In this document: in pieces, positions 1 to 8,416 of the stretch
Position numbering within the stretch: the first letter of the stretch is position 1
Layout: every line of letters starts with the position of its first letter
Assembly: GCA_965646165.1 (NCBI GenBank)
Contig: CBFFYP010000022.1
Location: 1-54,453, forward strand
Direction: 5' to 3'
From: MGBC114844 sp910585855
GTDB taxonomy: Bacteria; Bacillota; Clostridia; Lachnospirales; Lachnospiraceae
Length of the DNA stretch: 54,453 bases
The notes under the pieces: model-generated
The model's input: only the letters and a program-made list of their open reading frames with translations
Databases searched by the model: none
Told to the model about the DNA's origin: nothing
Made by a program: the position numbers and the translations under genes

Positions 1-267
1 TTCTGCTCGAAAACCTAAGATTTTTTTCACATCCTGCTTCCATGCAGGGTGTGAAAAAAAAGGGGCGTGTTTAGCCCGGACAATAAGAAAGAGGCTATCT
101 TACGGCTGATAAAACCCTTCCTTACGCCTGTTTCGTTTCGGGCGAAATGAGGGCGAATTGCGCCCCGGTCTGTCCAGTTGGAGAAAGAAAAAGGCAGAAG
201 TCTTAGAACTTCTTACTTTTTGGAAACCGGAACAGCAGTCTGCCCACCGTTTTCGAATCTGGCGTCC
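1..267 (+). repeat. Repeat A1 (left end outside the window)
   Basis: Partial copy of family A, cut by the window start. The P3 hairpin (TTTTCACAT-CCTGC, loop TTCCAT, GCAGGGTGTGAAAA) lies at about 24-58. The two GC helix strands (GGGGCG-TGTTTA-GCCC near 61-76 and GGGC-GAATTG-CGCCCC near 150-165), the second AGAAGT/ACTTCT hairpin near 195-215 and the right arm ending TTTTCGAATCTGGCGTCC at 267 follow. The GGACGC terminus (read on the minus strand) lies 10 bp past the mgtE stop codon. It is nearly identical to A9 at the far end of the window. Confidence 0.9.
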
Positions 268-277
268 GCCCTATTTC

Positions 278-1699
278 CTACATTCCAAACAAACGAATTA
301 AAAAAAACCAAGCCAGTCCATAATAAGTCGTCACTGCCACCAGATCATTCACAGTCGTAATCAAAGGACCAGACGCCACTGCCGGATCAACCTGAATTGC
401 ATGAAAAAACATTGGTATCACCGTTCCCATCAAACTAGAAACCATCATAGAAACCAATAATGAAACACCAATACAGCCCGAAATCAAAAACGAAGTCAGA
501 ACCGGATTGTTCTTTCCCACCATAATATACACCCCAATAAACAAAAAAGACAGCAAACCCAAAATCAATCCGTTGGTAAAACCAATTTTTACCTCCCGAA
601 AAACCAAATGCCATTTCTCTCTGCTGCCGACTTTTTCATCCATCAAAACCCGAATCGTTACCGCAAGAGATTGTGTTCCCACATTTCCTGCCATATCAAG
701 AATCAGTGACTGAAAACAGACAATCAAAGCCAGTCCCTGTATCACCTGCTCAAACGCCCCCACCACCGTTGACACCAAAAGCCCCAGTGCCAACAATGCC
801 AAAAGCCAAGGCAGCCTTTTTTTCATCCCAGCCAGTACGGTTTCATCCAAATCACTCTCTTCCGTCATACCAGCCAGTTTCGCATAGTCCTCTCCTAACT
901 CCTCATCTACCACTTCCACAATATCATCCGAAGTAATAACACCCAGCAGCCGATTCTCTTCATCCAAAACCGGAATCGAATCCTCCGAATAATCCTTTAA
1001 TTGCTCAATACAGTCCGTTATCGTTTCCGAAGCATAAACCCGTGGATAAGAAGTCGAAATAATTTGCTCTAGAGGCGTTCCTTCCCGTGCAATCACTAAA
1101 TCCCGAAGTTCAATCGCTCCATAAAAGATATCCTTTTCATCGACCGCATAAATCGTAGTAATATTGTCGTTTTCTGCCGCCTGTTCCACCAAAGACCGCA
1201 TCGCCTGCTTAATCGTTGAATTTTTTTGAATCCGAACATAATTAGTACTCATCCGGCTTCCAATCTCCTCTTCCCCATACGACCGAATTAACCGAATATC
1301 CTCTTTTGCCTCTTCATCTAAAAGCTGAATTAACTCTTCCCGTTTTTCTTCTTCCAGCTCCTCTAAAACATCAATCGCATCGTCGGCATCCATCCTTTCA
1401 ATAATATCCGCTGCCTTCTCCGCATCCAGCTCCTCAATAAAATCCTCTACATTATCTAAATAAGCAAAAATATCCGAAATTTCATCATCACTGAAAATCT
1501 GATAAAACCGTCTGCGCTCTTTCTTTGACATCTCCTCCAATGCAGACGCAATATCATTATCATGATAATCCCGAATCTTTTCTTTTATTACCGATACCGT
1601 TTCACTGCTTCTTAAAATATCTAAAATTTCCTGCTTAAAATCCCGCTTTGAAAACACAGCTTCCCCTGTCTTTTCCATTACATCTTGTTCTCTTCCCAT
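278..1699 (-). CDS. mgtE: Magnesium transporter MgtE
   Basis: Membrane Mg2+ channel/transporter of the MgtE family. The 473 residues follow the family plan: an acidic cytosolic N domain (roughly residues 20-145, with runs such as EELEEEKREELIQLLDEE), a CBS pair (about 150-275, containing SIPVLDEENRLLGVITSDDIVEVVD), then a helical linker and about five membrane segments starting at PWLLALLALGLLVSTVVGAF. The conserved GNVGTQS stretch is present in the pore region. The start is set by AGGAGG 8 bp upstream of the ATG. In known MgtE proteins the N and CBS domains bind Mg2+ and close the pore when it is plentiful. The gene is monocistronic. I see no M-box riboswitch in the roughly 460 bp upstream. 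Its stop codon is 10 bp from repeat A1, whose GC helix plus T-run could terminate its transcript. Confidence 0.96.
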   Translation of the reverse strand: MGREQDVMEKTGEAVFSKRDFKQEILDILRSSETVSVIKEKIRDYHDNDIASALEEMSKKERRRFYQIFSDDEISDIFAYLDNVEDFIEELDAEKAADIIERMDADDAIDVLEELEEEKREELIQLLDEEAKEDIRLIRSYGEEEIGSRMSTNYVRIQKNSTIKQAMRSLVEQAAENDNITTIYAVDEKDIFYGAIELRDLVIAREGTPLEQIISTSYPRVYASETITDCIEQLKDYSEDSIPVLDEENRLLGVITSDDIVEVVDEELGEDYAKLAGMTEESDLDETVLAGMKKRLPWLLALLALGLLVSTVVGAFEQVIQGLALIVCFQSLILDMAGNVGTQSLAVTIRVLMDEKVGSREKWHLVFREVKIGFTNGLILGLLSFLFIGVYIMVGKNNPVLTSFLISGCIGVSLLVSMMVSSLMGTVIPMFFHAIQVDPAVASGPLITTVNDLVAVTTYYGLAWFFLIRLFGM

Positions 1700-2159
1700 T
1701 CTATAAACCTCCTGCCTTTTATTTTAACCACAATAGAAGCAGGACAGCCCTTCTTAAACCCCAAAATTTTTATCAAAACCATAAATTTTCTTCCTATATA
1801 TTTTTCTTAGAAATCAAACCAAAACAGGATAGTATCATATTATCTTTCGCTGTTCCGTTTTCTTTCCAATCTTTGGGATTCGGACTGTCACAGTTACTAC
1901 TGCCAGATTCCATCCTGTTCACTTCCTTTCTAAAAAATATCCTCGTTTTTTCTTATGCTTTCCCAAACCAGACGCCAGATTCGGAGGGATGGATTTTGAA
2001 CCTGCTTCCGACTCCAAAATGTAAGAAAGTCTAATAATTCTGCATAAAAATACCGACTTTTATATATAACAATATCACAAATGATAGAACATAGACATTT
2101 ATTCCATATTCAAACATAAAACAAGCTCTTCAACTTTTTTCTTCAAAAGCCAAGAAACA
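1700..2159. other. AT-rich gap upstream of mgtE
   Basis: No credible gene. Positions 1971-1985 read GACGCCAGATTCGG, which matches the GGACGCC-plus-arm end of repeat family A and is probably a decayed terminus. The rest is low-complexity AT-rich sequence running into the left flank of repeat A2 (a CAAGAAACAG stretch shared with other A copies). A mgtE promoter must lie here, but I could not assign one with good spacing. Confidence 0.5.
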
Positions 2160-2490
2160 GCCGGATTCTGGAACGGCAGGCAAACTGCAGTGACTTTGGA
2201 AAAAAGCTGAAAGTACTTAGGCTTCTGCTCGAAAATCTAGAATTTTTTGCACATACTGCTTCCATGCAGTGTGTGCAAAAAAAGGGGCGTGTTTAGCCCG
2301 TATGTCCTGAGAAAAGGTTATCTTACGGCTGATAAAATCCTTCCCTACACCAGCAACGTTTTGGCTGCAATACGGGCGAATTGCGCCCCGGTTCGTCCGG
2401 CTGGATGCACCAAAATTCAGAAGCCTTAGTACTTTCTGCTTTTTGGAAACCGGAACAGCAGTCTGCCTACCGTTCCAGAATCCGGCGTCC
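2160..2490 (+). repeat. Repeat A2, overlapping the 3' end of the DUF815 gene
   Basis: Complete family A copy with a divergent outer stem. The left arm CCGGATTCTGGAACGG at 2161 pairs with the right arm CCGTTCCAGAATCCGG at 2470-2485, whereas most copies read CAGATTCGAAAACGG. The P3 hairpin also carries a compensated change (ACTGC/GCAGT instead of CCTGC/GCAGG). The right end GGCGTCC lies inside the 3' end of the neighbouring minus-strand gene, whose stop codon is element sequence. Confidence 0.93.
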
Positions 2491-3786
2491 CCCAGCCAAA
2501 TAATTAACAAACTGCTGTGCCGTCCGACCAGAAATTCCGCCATGAGAAAGCTCCCACTTATTTGCCTCCCTGCAAATCTCCTCTTCTTCCATTGTAACCC
2601 CAGCCCGTTTTGCAAGTTCCACCACAATCCGAAAATATTCCTTCTGCGTAGGTTTCGAATAATTAATCATCACTCCAAACCGATTGACCAAAGAAAGTTT
2701 TTCCTCCATCGTATCTGACCGATGCATCCCATTCTCTGCCTCTACATCATCCCGATCCTTCCAAGTTTCTTTTATCAAATGCCGCCGATTAGAAGTAGCA
2801 TAAATCAAAATATTTTCCGGCTTTGTTTCCACTCCGCCTTCAATTACCGCCTTTAAAAACTTATACTCTATTTCAAATTCTTCAAACGAAAGATCATCCA
2901 TATAGATAATAAACTTATAATTACGATTTTTTATCTGTGCAATGACATTTGACAGATCCTGAAACTGATGCTTATAAATCTCAATCATACGAAGCCCTCT
3001 GTCATAGAACTCATTGACAATCGCCTTAATACTCGTGGATTTTCCTGTTCCGCTGTCCCCAAATAAAAGCACATTATTTGCCCGTTTTCCCTCTACAAAA
3101 GCAGTTGTATTTTCCACCAGCTTTTTCTTTTGAATTTCATACCCAATCAAATCCTGAAGCATAACCTTATCCATATTGTTGATAGGCTGAAAAAACATTC
3201 GGTTTCCTTCCTCGGTTCGAATCCGAAATGCTTTATTCAGTCCAAACATTCCCACTCCATAATCCCGATAAAAGTTTGTAACGCACACAAAAAATTCTTC
3301 CTCATTGTGTGTCTTCTCTAACTGTTCACTTAATGCCTGTACTTTCTCACTGACATTTTTATTATACATTAACTCCGGCTTTCCAATCGCCCGATAATGT
3401 GTTAAATGTGTAAAGCAGTCTATCCCAAGTTTTTTTTCCAGCTTTCCAAAATCATAATCAAATAATTCCCGAAACATCTGAAAATCACTTTTTGCAAAAT
3501 AATTGACACTCCCATCATTTGCCCCGACCTTTTCACAGGTAAGGCTAAAAGGATTTTCATCTGTAATTAATAAAAAGGTCAAATAATTATGCCAAAGATT
3601 TTTATCAAATCCATAATCTGTTGCCAGAACCAAAAGCCGCTTCACCTGCTGAAAAGCCCGAGTTACCAACACTTCTGCAGACTCACTTCCGCTGTCTGCC
3701 TGTTTGCAGATATCACTTAATTCCATTAAAATAGAATCCTTTGGCATATCACCATAAATCAATAACTTTGATACAATCCGATACAT
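2467..3786 (-). CDS. DUF815-family AAA+ ATPase
   Basis: P-loop ATPase of the DUF815 family, 439 residues. Walker A GDSGTGKS is at residues 243-250 and a Walker B-like IIYMDDLS at 293-300. An EENGMHRSDTMEEKLSLVNRFG segment is typical of the family's C-terminal half. The N-terminal 230 residues are helical and carry no catalytic motif I recognise. The family's biological role is not established. Translation starts at the ATG after an AGAGG site. The stop codon TAG and the last eight residues (GGRRILER) are read from the terminal arm of repeat A2, so the original C-terminus was replaced or extended by the repeat. The AlkD-like gene ends 19 bp upstream, so the two are probably co-transcribed. Confidence 0.88.
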   Translation of the reverse strand: MYRIVSKLLIYGDMPKDSILMELSDICKQADSGSESAEVLVTRAFQQVKRLLVLATDYGFDKNLWHNYLTFLLITDENPFSLTCEKVGANDGSVNYFAKSDFQMFRELFDYDFGKLEKKLGIDCFTHLTHYRAIGKPELMYNKNVSEKVQALSEQLEKTHNEEEFFVCVTNFYRDYGVGMFGLNKAFRIRTEEGNRMFFQPINNMDKVMLQDLIGYEIQKKKLVENTTAFVEGKRANNVLLFGDSGTGKSTSIKAIVNEFYDRGLRMIEIYKHQFQDLSNVIAQIKNRNYKFIIYMDDLSFEEFEIEYKFLKAVIEGGVETKPENILIYATSNRRHLIKETWKDRDDVEAENGMHRSDTMEEKLSLVNRFGVMINYSKPTQKEYFRIVVELAKRAGVTMEEEEICREANKWELSHGGISGRTAQQFVNYLAGGRRILER

Positions 3787-3805
3787 TCTATACGCCTCTT
3801 CTCTA

Positions 3806-4504
3806 TTATGCTGTTTTATTTTTTCCTCTTTTCATTCCTTGAAGTATCGCTTTATCTTCAGACGGCACACGATAAGACTCTAACATTTTTGTAATTGCCT
3901 TATTATAAGTAAAATTATCTAATGTATTTTCCTGTAAAAACGTCATTGTCTGTTTTGAAAATTTCGCATAAGCCGTAGCAATTCCCCAAGCCACTCCCAT
4001 CTGAGTATAATATCCAACCGGAGAAATCTGATTATAAGCTGCCAAAACCTGCTCAATATATTCTTCTGTTAAATAATGATCCATCATCAAAACCGCCGCT
4101 GCCCGAAGCTCAAACTCCTTGTCCGACTTTAGATAAGGCATCAAAAACTCCCAGACCCTCTGCCTGTTCTTTTTCGCAATTTGAAAAGTAGAACAAAAAC
4201 TGTCACACACAGACCAATCCGAAATCTTAGGAATAAAGCGCTCTGCCTGTTCCAAAATTACCTCAATATCTGCCTTTGCATATCCAATCACAAAAGCCTT
4301 TATTGTCATTTCCTCAAAGTATTCCTCTGCGCCTTCTTCCAAAAATAAAATCCAGTCCTCTTCCTTTGCAATTTCCTTTGCAAGTTTTCTTAAAACAGGA
4401 ATCCGAACTCCAAGCAAAGGCTTGCTATTTGGAATCAAAGAAGAGGAAAACGTCTGATAATTTTCTTCCTGAAACTGCATTAATTCTGTTCGAATATTCC
4501 TCAT
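3806..4504 (-). CDS. AlkD-like DNA alkylation repair protein
   Basis: 232-residue all-helical protein of the DNA alkylation repair (AlkC/AlkD HEAT-like) family. Family features include the N-terminal LLGVRIPVLRKLAKEI segment, the central SDWSVCDSFCSTF stretch and the repeated helical pairs (FELRAAAVLMMDHYL, GYYTQMGVAWGIATAYAKF). Such enzymes excise 3- and 7-alkylated purines without base flipping, although many short Firmicute members are uncharacterised. It lies 22 bp after the Na/Pi cotransporter and 19 bp before the DUF815 ATPase on the same strand. Upstream of the ATG are GGAGG at 13 bp and a weaker AAGGA closer in. Confidence 0.85.
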   Translation of the reverse strand: MRNIRTELMQFQEENYQTFSSSLIPNSKPLLGVRIPVLRKLAKEIAKEEDWILFLEEGAEEYFEEMTIKAFVIGYAKADIEVILEQAERFIPKISDWSVCDSFCSTFQIAKKNRQRVWEFLMPYLKSDKEFELRAAAVLMMDHYLTEEYIEQVLAAYNQISPVGYYTQMGVAWGIATAYAKFSKQTMTFLQENTLDNFTYNKAITKMLESYRVPSEDKAILQGMKRGKNKTA

Positions 4505-4526
4505 ACTATCCTTTTATTTCCTCCGA

Positions 4527-6326
4527 TTATTCTTCATGCCGCCCGTTTCCACTGACTAAAAAATGATACTTTTTTCGATATCCCTCATACGCCAAACTAT
4601 AATTGGCATCACTGTCCTTTACTGTTCCTAAATACTGATGTACCCGCAGTCCGCCATGCCCGGATATTTCAATTACACATCCTGCAATATTAGAGCAATG
4701 ATCGGAAACCCGCTCTAAATTATTCAAAATATCACTGACAATAAATCCCTGCTGTATGGTAGATTTTTTCTTTTGCAGGCGCAAAACCGACTGCATCTTC
4801 ATCTGCTCTGTCAGATAATCTACGACCTGTTCTAATGGTTCGACCTGCTCTGCAATCTGCACGGAATTTTTTCGAAAACACTCGCAAACCAATTCCACAA
4901 TCTCATTTAATGCAGAATATAAAACATCTAAATCCATACGTTCATTTTCCGAAAATACAATTTTATTATCTTCGATTTCTTCTGCTGTAGCTACAATATT
5001 TACCGCATGATCTGAAATCCGCTCAAAATCTCCAATTACATGCAAAAGTTTTGTAATCTCATGTCCGTCCTGCTCGTCTAAATCACAGGCTGACAGTTTC
5101 ACCAGATAACTTCCCAAGATATCTTCATATTCATCTGACTTATTTTCATATTCTCGTACTTTTTGCGCTGTTTTTTTATCATAATTTCTTAATAATTTCA
5201 AAGACATCTGCAGTGCTTCACAGGAAATTTCTGCCATAGCAACTGTTACTTCCTCACAGCGTTTTACTGCAACAGAAGGGGTCTGCATTAAACGATCGTC
5301 CAAAAGAATGGTATTTTCCTCTTCCTTTGAATCTCTAATAGAAATCGTAGCCAACCGTTCTAACTGTTTTGTAAACGGTGCAAATAATATTACGCATAAA
5401 ATTTTAAATATCGTATGAATTCCGGCAATTCCCCACATATCAATCGCATGATCGACAAAAGTAAAATTCATCACATAATCGAAAAGATAAAATAAATTTA
5501 ACCACACCAATACACCAATCAGATTAAAATAAAGATGTATGAGTGCTGCCCGCTTTCCGTTTTTATTGGCACTTAATGCAGAAATCATTGCCGTAACGCA
5601 AGTCCCGATATTTTGACCCATAATAATCGGAATTGCCGCTCCATAAGTAATCGCCCCTGTTGTAGTAAGCGACTGCAAAATACCAACCGATGCAGAAGAT
5701 GACTGCACAATCGCTGTCAGTACCATGCCTGCTATCACTCCTAAGATTGGATTGCGAAACATAACAAATAAGGATTGAAACTGTGTATTTGTCCGCAGTA
5801 CGCTAACTGCCCCTGACATGGTTTCCATTCCAATCATCAATACTCCAAATCCTAAAAATACCGTGCCAAAATCTCTTTTTCGATCCCTTTTTGAAAACAT
5901 CTTCAGTCCAAGTCCGATCAAACATAAAATCGGTACCCAAGAATCCGGCTTCATCCACTGCAAAATACTACTAACTGCCTCTCCTCCCGCTCCTAAACCG
6001 GAAAATCCCGTAAGCCATGAAGTAATCGCAGTTCCAACATTTGCACCCATAATAACGCCGACTGCCTGATAAAGCGTCATTGCTTTTGAGTTTACAAATC
6101 CGACTACCATAACCGTTGTTGCAGAAGACGATTGAATAATTGCCGTAACACCTAATCCTAATAAAAACCCTTTTACTGTACTAGAAGTCAGAGAAGCCAA
6201 AATTGCCTTTAACTGATTTCCTGCACCTTTTTTCATCGCATCGCTCATCAGATCCATTCCAAATAAAAACAAGGCAAGACCATATGCAAGCTTCAGCACA
6301 TCAAATATATCGATTGTAATCACCAT
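4527..6326 (-). CDS. Na/Pi cotransporter with C-terminal PhoU-like domain
   Basis: 599-residue member of the Na+/phosphate cotransporter II family. The first 330 residues hold two inverted repeats of membrane helices, each with the QSSSA signature: GVTAIIQSSSATTVMVVGFV early and LTAIVQSSSASVGILQSL near residue 205. The C-terminal half (about 350-560) is helical and PhoU-like (two passes of the type DFERISDHAVNIV and NLERVSDHCSNIAG), fused in one chain as is common in Clostridia. It probably imports phosphate with Na+. The ATG sits right against AAGAGG, and the following GTG is equally close, so the exact start is uncertain by one codon. Likely first gene of a three-gene run with the AlkD-like and DUF815 genes. 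Confidence 0.9.
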   Translation of the reverse strand: MVITIDIFDVLKLAYGLALFLFGMDLMSDAMKKGAGNQLKAILASLTSSTVKGFLLGLGVTAIIQSSSATTVMVVGFVNSKAMTLYQAVGVIMGANVGTAITSWLTGFSGLGAGGEAVSSILQWMKPDSWVPILCLIGLGLKMFSKRDRKRDFGTVFLGFGVLMIGMETMSGAVSVLRTNTQFQSLFVMFRNPILGVIAGMVLTAIVQSSSASVGILQSLTTTGAITYGAAIPIIMGQNIGTCVTAMISALSANKNGKRAALIHLYFNLIGVLVWLNLFYLFDYVMNFTFVDHAIDMWGIAGIHTIFKILCVILFAPFTKQLERLATISIRDSKEEENTILLDDRLMQTPSVAVKRCEEVTVAMAEISCEALQMSLKLLRNYDKKTAQKVREYENKSDEYEDILGSYLVKLSACDLDEQDGHEITKLLHVIGDFERISDHAVNIVATAEEIEDNKIVFSENERMDLDVLYSALNEIVELVCECFRKNSVQIAEQVEPLEQVVDYLTEQMKMQSVLRLQKKKSTIQQGFIVSDILNNLERVSDHCSNIAGCVIEISGHGGLRVHQYLGTVKDSDANYSLAYEGYRKKYHFLVSGNGRHEE

Positions 6327-6407
6327 CCTCTTTTCTTTTGCAAAATTTTTTCCACCTTTTTCATTATCTGAGAGAGTTTACAAAAAGTCAAGTTTTTCCT
6401 CTTTATT

Positions 6408-7424
6408 TTATAAAATATCTCTCTGTACTGGCTGATAAAACATGGTTCGAAACTGCTGGCGATCGGCTGTCTGTCCCAATATCCACATAGTTTTCGCCAC
6501 TACCGCTTCTAATGTCATATCATAGGACTCAATCAATTCATACTTTTCTTTAATTGTATAACCAACCTGATAAACTTCCATATCACTTCCCTCATGCGGC
6601 ACTTGCGTTGCCATAATTAAAATTTTCCCACTTTGAATCCAATCCCCAATCGCCTTAAAAAAATCCTTTTTTTGTTTTCCATAAGACGGAATCCCTCCTA
6701 CTCCAAAACTTTCAATAATTACTGCATCATAACTATTTTTTAAAAAAGAAAAAATATCTGCCGAAATCCCCGGTATTAATTTAAAAACAAATACATTTGG
6801 ATTTAATTTTAAATAAAATTTCGGTATTCGATCCGAATAATTTTCCTCCGCAATCGGAATCACTCTTCCATCTCGAATCCGGGCAGTTTCTGGATAATCA
6901 ATACTAGAAAATGCATTATAGCTTTTTGTACGAGTCTTTCTGGCACGTGTCCCCAAAATTGCCTTTCCGTCAAACACAATATGAACGCCCGATGCATAAG
7001 AAGAAATCGCATAATAAAAAGCATTTAGCAAATTGACTCTTCCGTCTGTTTCTTTCATATAAATGGATTTTTGAGAACCTGTAATCACAATCGGCTTCGG
7101 ACTTTCCTGTATCATATAAGAAAGGGCAGCGGCAGTATATGCCATCGTATCCGTTCCATGCGTCACAACAAATCCTTCATACTGTGCATAGTGATCCTGT
7201 ATGCAAGACACCACCTGAATCCACTGCATATGACAAATATTGGTACTGTCCAAATTAAAAAGCTGAATGGTATCTACTTCACAGATACTGGCAATCTCTG
7301 GTATACATGCCAAAATCTCCTGTGAGGTCATCTGAGGAACTAAACCATCTTTTGTCATCCTCGTTGCGATTGTACCTCCTGTTGCAATCAACAAAATCCT
7401 TTTTTGGCTTTTCTTTTCTGGCAT
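6408..7424 (-). CDS. ansA: L-asparaginase, type I (cytosolic)
   Basis: Hydrolyses L-asparagine to aspartate and ammonia. The first catalytic threonine is in LLIATGGTIATR near the N-terminus and the second in VVTHGTDTMAYTAAALSYM. NLDSTNICHMQW and ITGSQKSIYMKETDGRVNLLNAFYYA are also typical of type I enzymes. There is no signal peptide, so it is cytosolic. I chose the ATG at 7424 (338 residues, the usual type I length) rather than a longer frame from 7499. AGGAG lies 8 bp upstream of 7424, and a sigma-A-type promoter at 7471-7499 would place the longer start upstream of the transcript. Monocistronic and divergent from the BFD gene. Confidence 0.93.
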   Translation of the reverse strand: MPEKKSQKRILLIATGGTIATRMTKDGLVPQMTSQEILACIPEIASICEVDTIQLFNLDSTNICHMQWIQVVSCIQDHYAQYEGFVVTHGTDTMAYTAAALSYMIQESPKPIVITGSQKSIYMKETDGRVNLLNAFYYAISSYASGVHIVFDGKAILGTRARKTRTKSYNAFSSIDYPETARIRDGRVIPIAEENYSDRIPKFYLKLNPNVFVFKLIPGISADIFSFLKNSYDAVIIESFGVGGIPSYGKQKKDFFKAIGDWIQSGKILIMATQVPHEGSDMEVYQVGYTIKEKYELIESYDMTLEAVVAKTMWILGQTADRQQFRTMFYQPVQRDIL

Positions 7425-7470
7425 AATAACGCTCCTCTTCTTCCTTTTCTTCACATTACCTGACAAGCGA

Positions 7471-7499
7471 ATCTTATCACAGAAAATACAAATACGCAA
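7471..7499 (-). promoter_or_regulatory. Promoter for ansA
   Basis: Minus-strand TTGCGT at 7494-7499 and TAAGAT at 7471-7476 with 17 bp between them, about 40 bp upstream of the chosen asparaginase start. Confidence 0.6.
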
Positions 7500-7536
7500 T
7501 TTGAATCTCCATACACAAATACATTAAAAAATATAC

Positions 7537-7557
7537 AATATCACTTTTTTTGATATT
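7537..7557. promoter_or_regulatory. Small inverted repeat between ansA and the BFD gene
   Basis: AATATCA and TGATATT arms (7 bp each) around a CTTTTTT loop in the divergent intergenic region. It could be an operator. It resembles no box that I can name, and chance is possible in such AT-rich DNA. Confidence 0.3.
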
Positions 7558-7641
7558 CAGTTTCCTTTCATCAATCAAACGAATATTTTTTTTACTTTTG
7601 TTTATACTTTTTACTGAATAAAATTAAAGGAGATTAAAATT

Positions 7642-7818
7642 ATGGAAGATATGAATGAAGTCGTTTGCTATTGTTTAAACGTAACAAAAGGAGCAATTAA
7701 AAATGCCGTAGAATCCGGTTCGGACACATTAGAAAAAGTACAGGCTGCTACAGAAGCTGGTACAGTCTGCGGGGCTTGTTTATCAGATATTGAACAGCTA
7801 ATTGAAGAATACAAATAA
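7642..7818 (+). CDS. BFD-like [2Fe-2S] small protein
   Basis: 58-residue protein. Four cysteines sit in two pairs, VCYCLNV near residue 9 and TVCGACL near residue 43. This C-x-C / C-x2-C arrangement, with the GAIKNAVESGSDTLEKVQAATEAGTVCGAC context, is that of the bacterioferritin-associated ferredoxin (BFD) [2Fe-2S] domain, which also occurs in NifU, nitrite reductases and as stand-alone proteins. It probably binds an iron-sulfur cluster and serves electron transfer or cluster handling; the partner cannot be told. AAAGGAG lies 9 bp before the ATG. The 3' untranslated region contains repeat C1, followed by an intrinsic terminator at 8044-8098, so the repeat is presumably transcribed with this gene. 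Confidence 0.88.
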   Translation: MEDMNEVVCYCLNVTKGAIKNAVESGSDTLEKVQAATEAGTVCGACLSDIEQLIEEYK

Positions 7819-7848
7819 CCTAAAACATATACAATTTCGTTGAGAGAG

Positions 7849-7993
7849 GGACGCTGGAAGCGGAAGGAAGGTCTATTCCGGGCCCGCTCTCGCTTAGCAT
7901 TTCCTCGTAGCGGACACATAAGGCACGAAAATACCGTGCCTAAGTGCCGACGGGAAATGATGACCCTGCATAGACCTTCCTTCCGCTTCCAGC
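7849..7993 (+). repeat. Repeat C1
   Basis: Complete family C copy. The outer arms are GCTGGAAGCGGAAGGAAGG just after GGGACGC and its exact complement ending at 7993 (perfect over 24 bp including TCTAT/ATAGA). Inside are GCTTAGCATTTCC paired with GGGAAATG and a GGCACG/CGTGCC hairpin. The GGACGC end faces the BFD stop codon, 30 bp away. Confidence 0.92.
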
Positions 7994-8043
7994 TAGTATC
8001 TACCTATCAGAAATTAATAAAAACCAGAAAAACGCAAAGACGC

Positions 8044-8098
8044 AGAGCCAATAACCTTGTGAAATAAAATCACAATTTATTGGCTCTATTTTATTTCA
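8044..8098 (+). terminator. Intrinsic terminator downstream of the BFD gene and repeat C1
   Basis: AGAGCCAATAA and TTATTGGCTCT pair around a secondary TTGTGA/TCACAA stem and are followed by ATTTTATTT. Confidence 0.85.
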
Positions 8099-8416
8099 TT
8101 AAATTTTACAACTTCCAAACTCACCCAACTCGTCTCTGGCTGCCAGATACAGCAAAAATCCGAAAGAAAATCTGCACAGAGTTCCTATTTCCCATCGGTA
8201 TTTCACATTACAGCGAACATTTTCCTATTTTTTCAGTTTAAAATATACAGCCAAAAACCATTTAAACAAATACGAAATGACTTAACGGAAGAAAAAAAGT
8301 AACATATCATCCCATTTAAAATGCCTACGATATTTTTTTCACAGCAAAACGTTGACAAACTCTTAAAAACATTTCGATATCATTCTTTTTTTGTTTTTTC
8401 CGGCATCAAGAAACAG
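8099..8416. other. Non-coding gap between C1 terminator and repeat A3
   Basis: No gene is supported. TTTCCCATCGG near 8190 resembles the family C motif TTTCCCGTCGG and may be a decayed fragment. The last 40 bp (CATTCTTTTTTTG, then CAAGAAACAG) are the left flank shared by A copies. Confidence 0.4.

Noticed and set aside
1..267. A repeats as a CRISPR array
   Set aside because: Copies are 330 bp long, kilobases apart and lack regular short repeats with unique spacers.
1700..2159. M-box Mg2+ riboswitch upstream of mgtE
   Set aside because: I searched the minus strand for the conserved M-box segments and found none.
2217..2627. Open frames inside A, B and C repeats, on both strands (recurring peptides with RTNRGAIRP or KKGACLAR phrases)
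   Set aside because: They recur only because the repeats recur. They have no ribosome binding sites, are broken differently in each copy, and base changes follow stem pairing rather than codons.
7429..7499. Longer asparaginase start at 7499
   Set aside because: It would lie on the -35 box of a well-spaced promoter and lacks a ribosome binding site.
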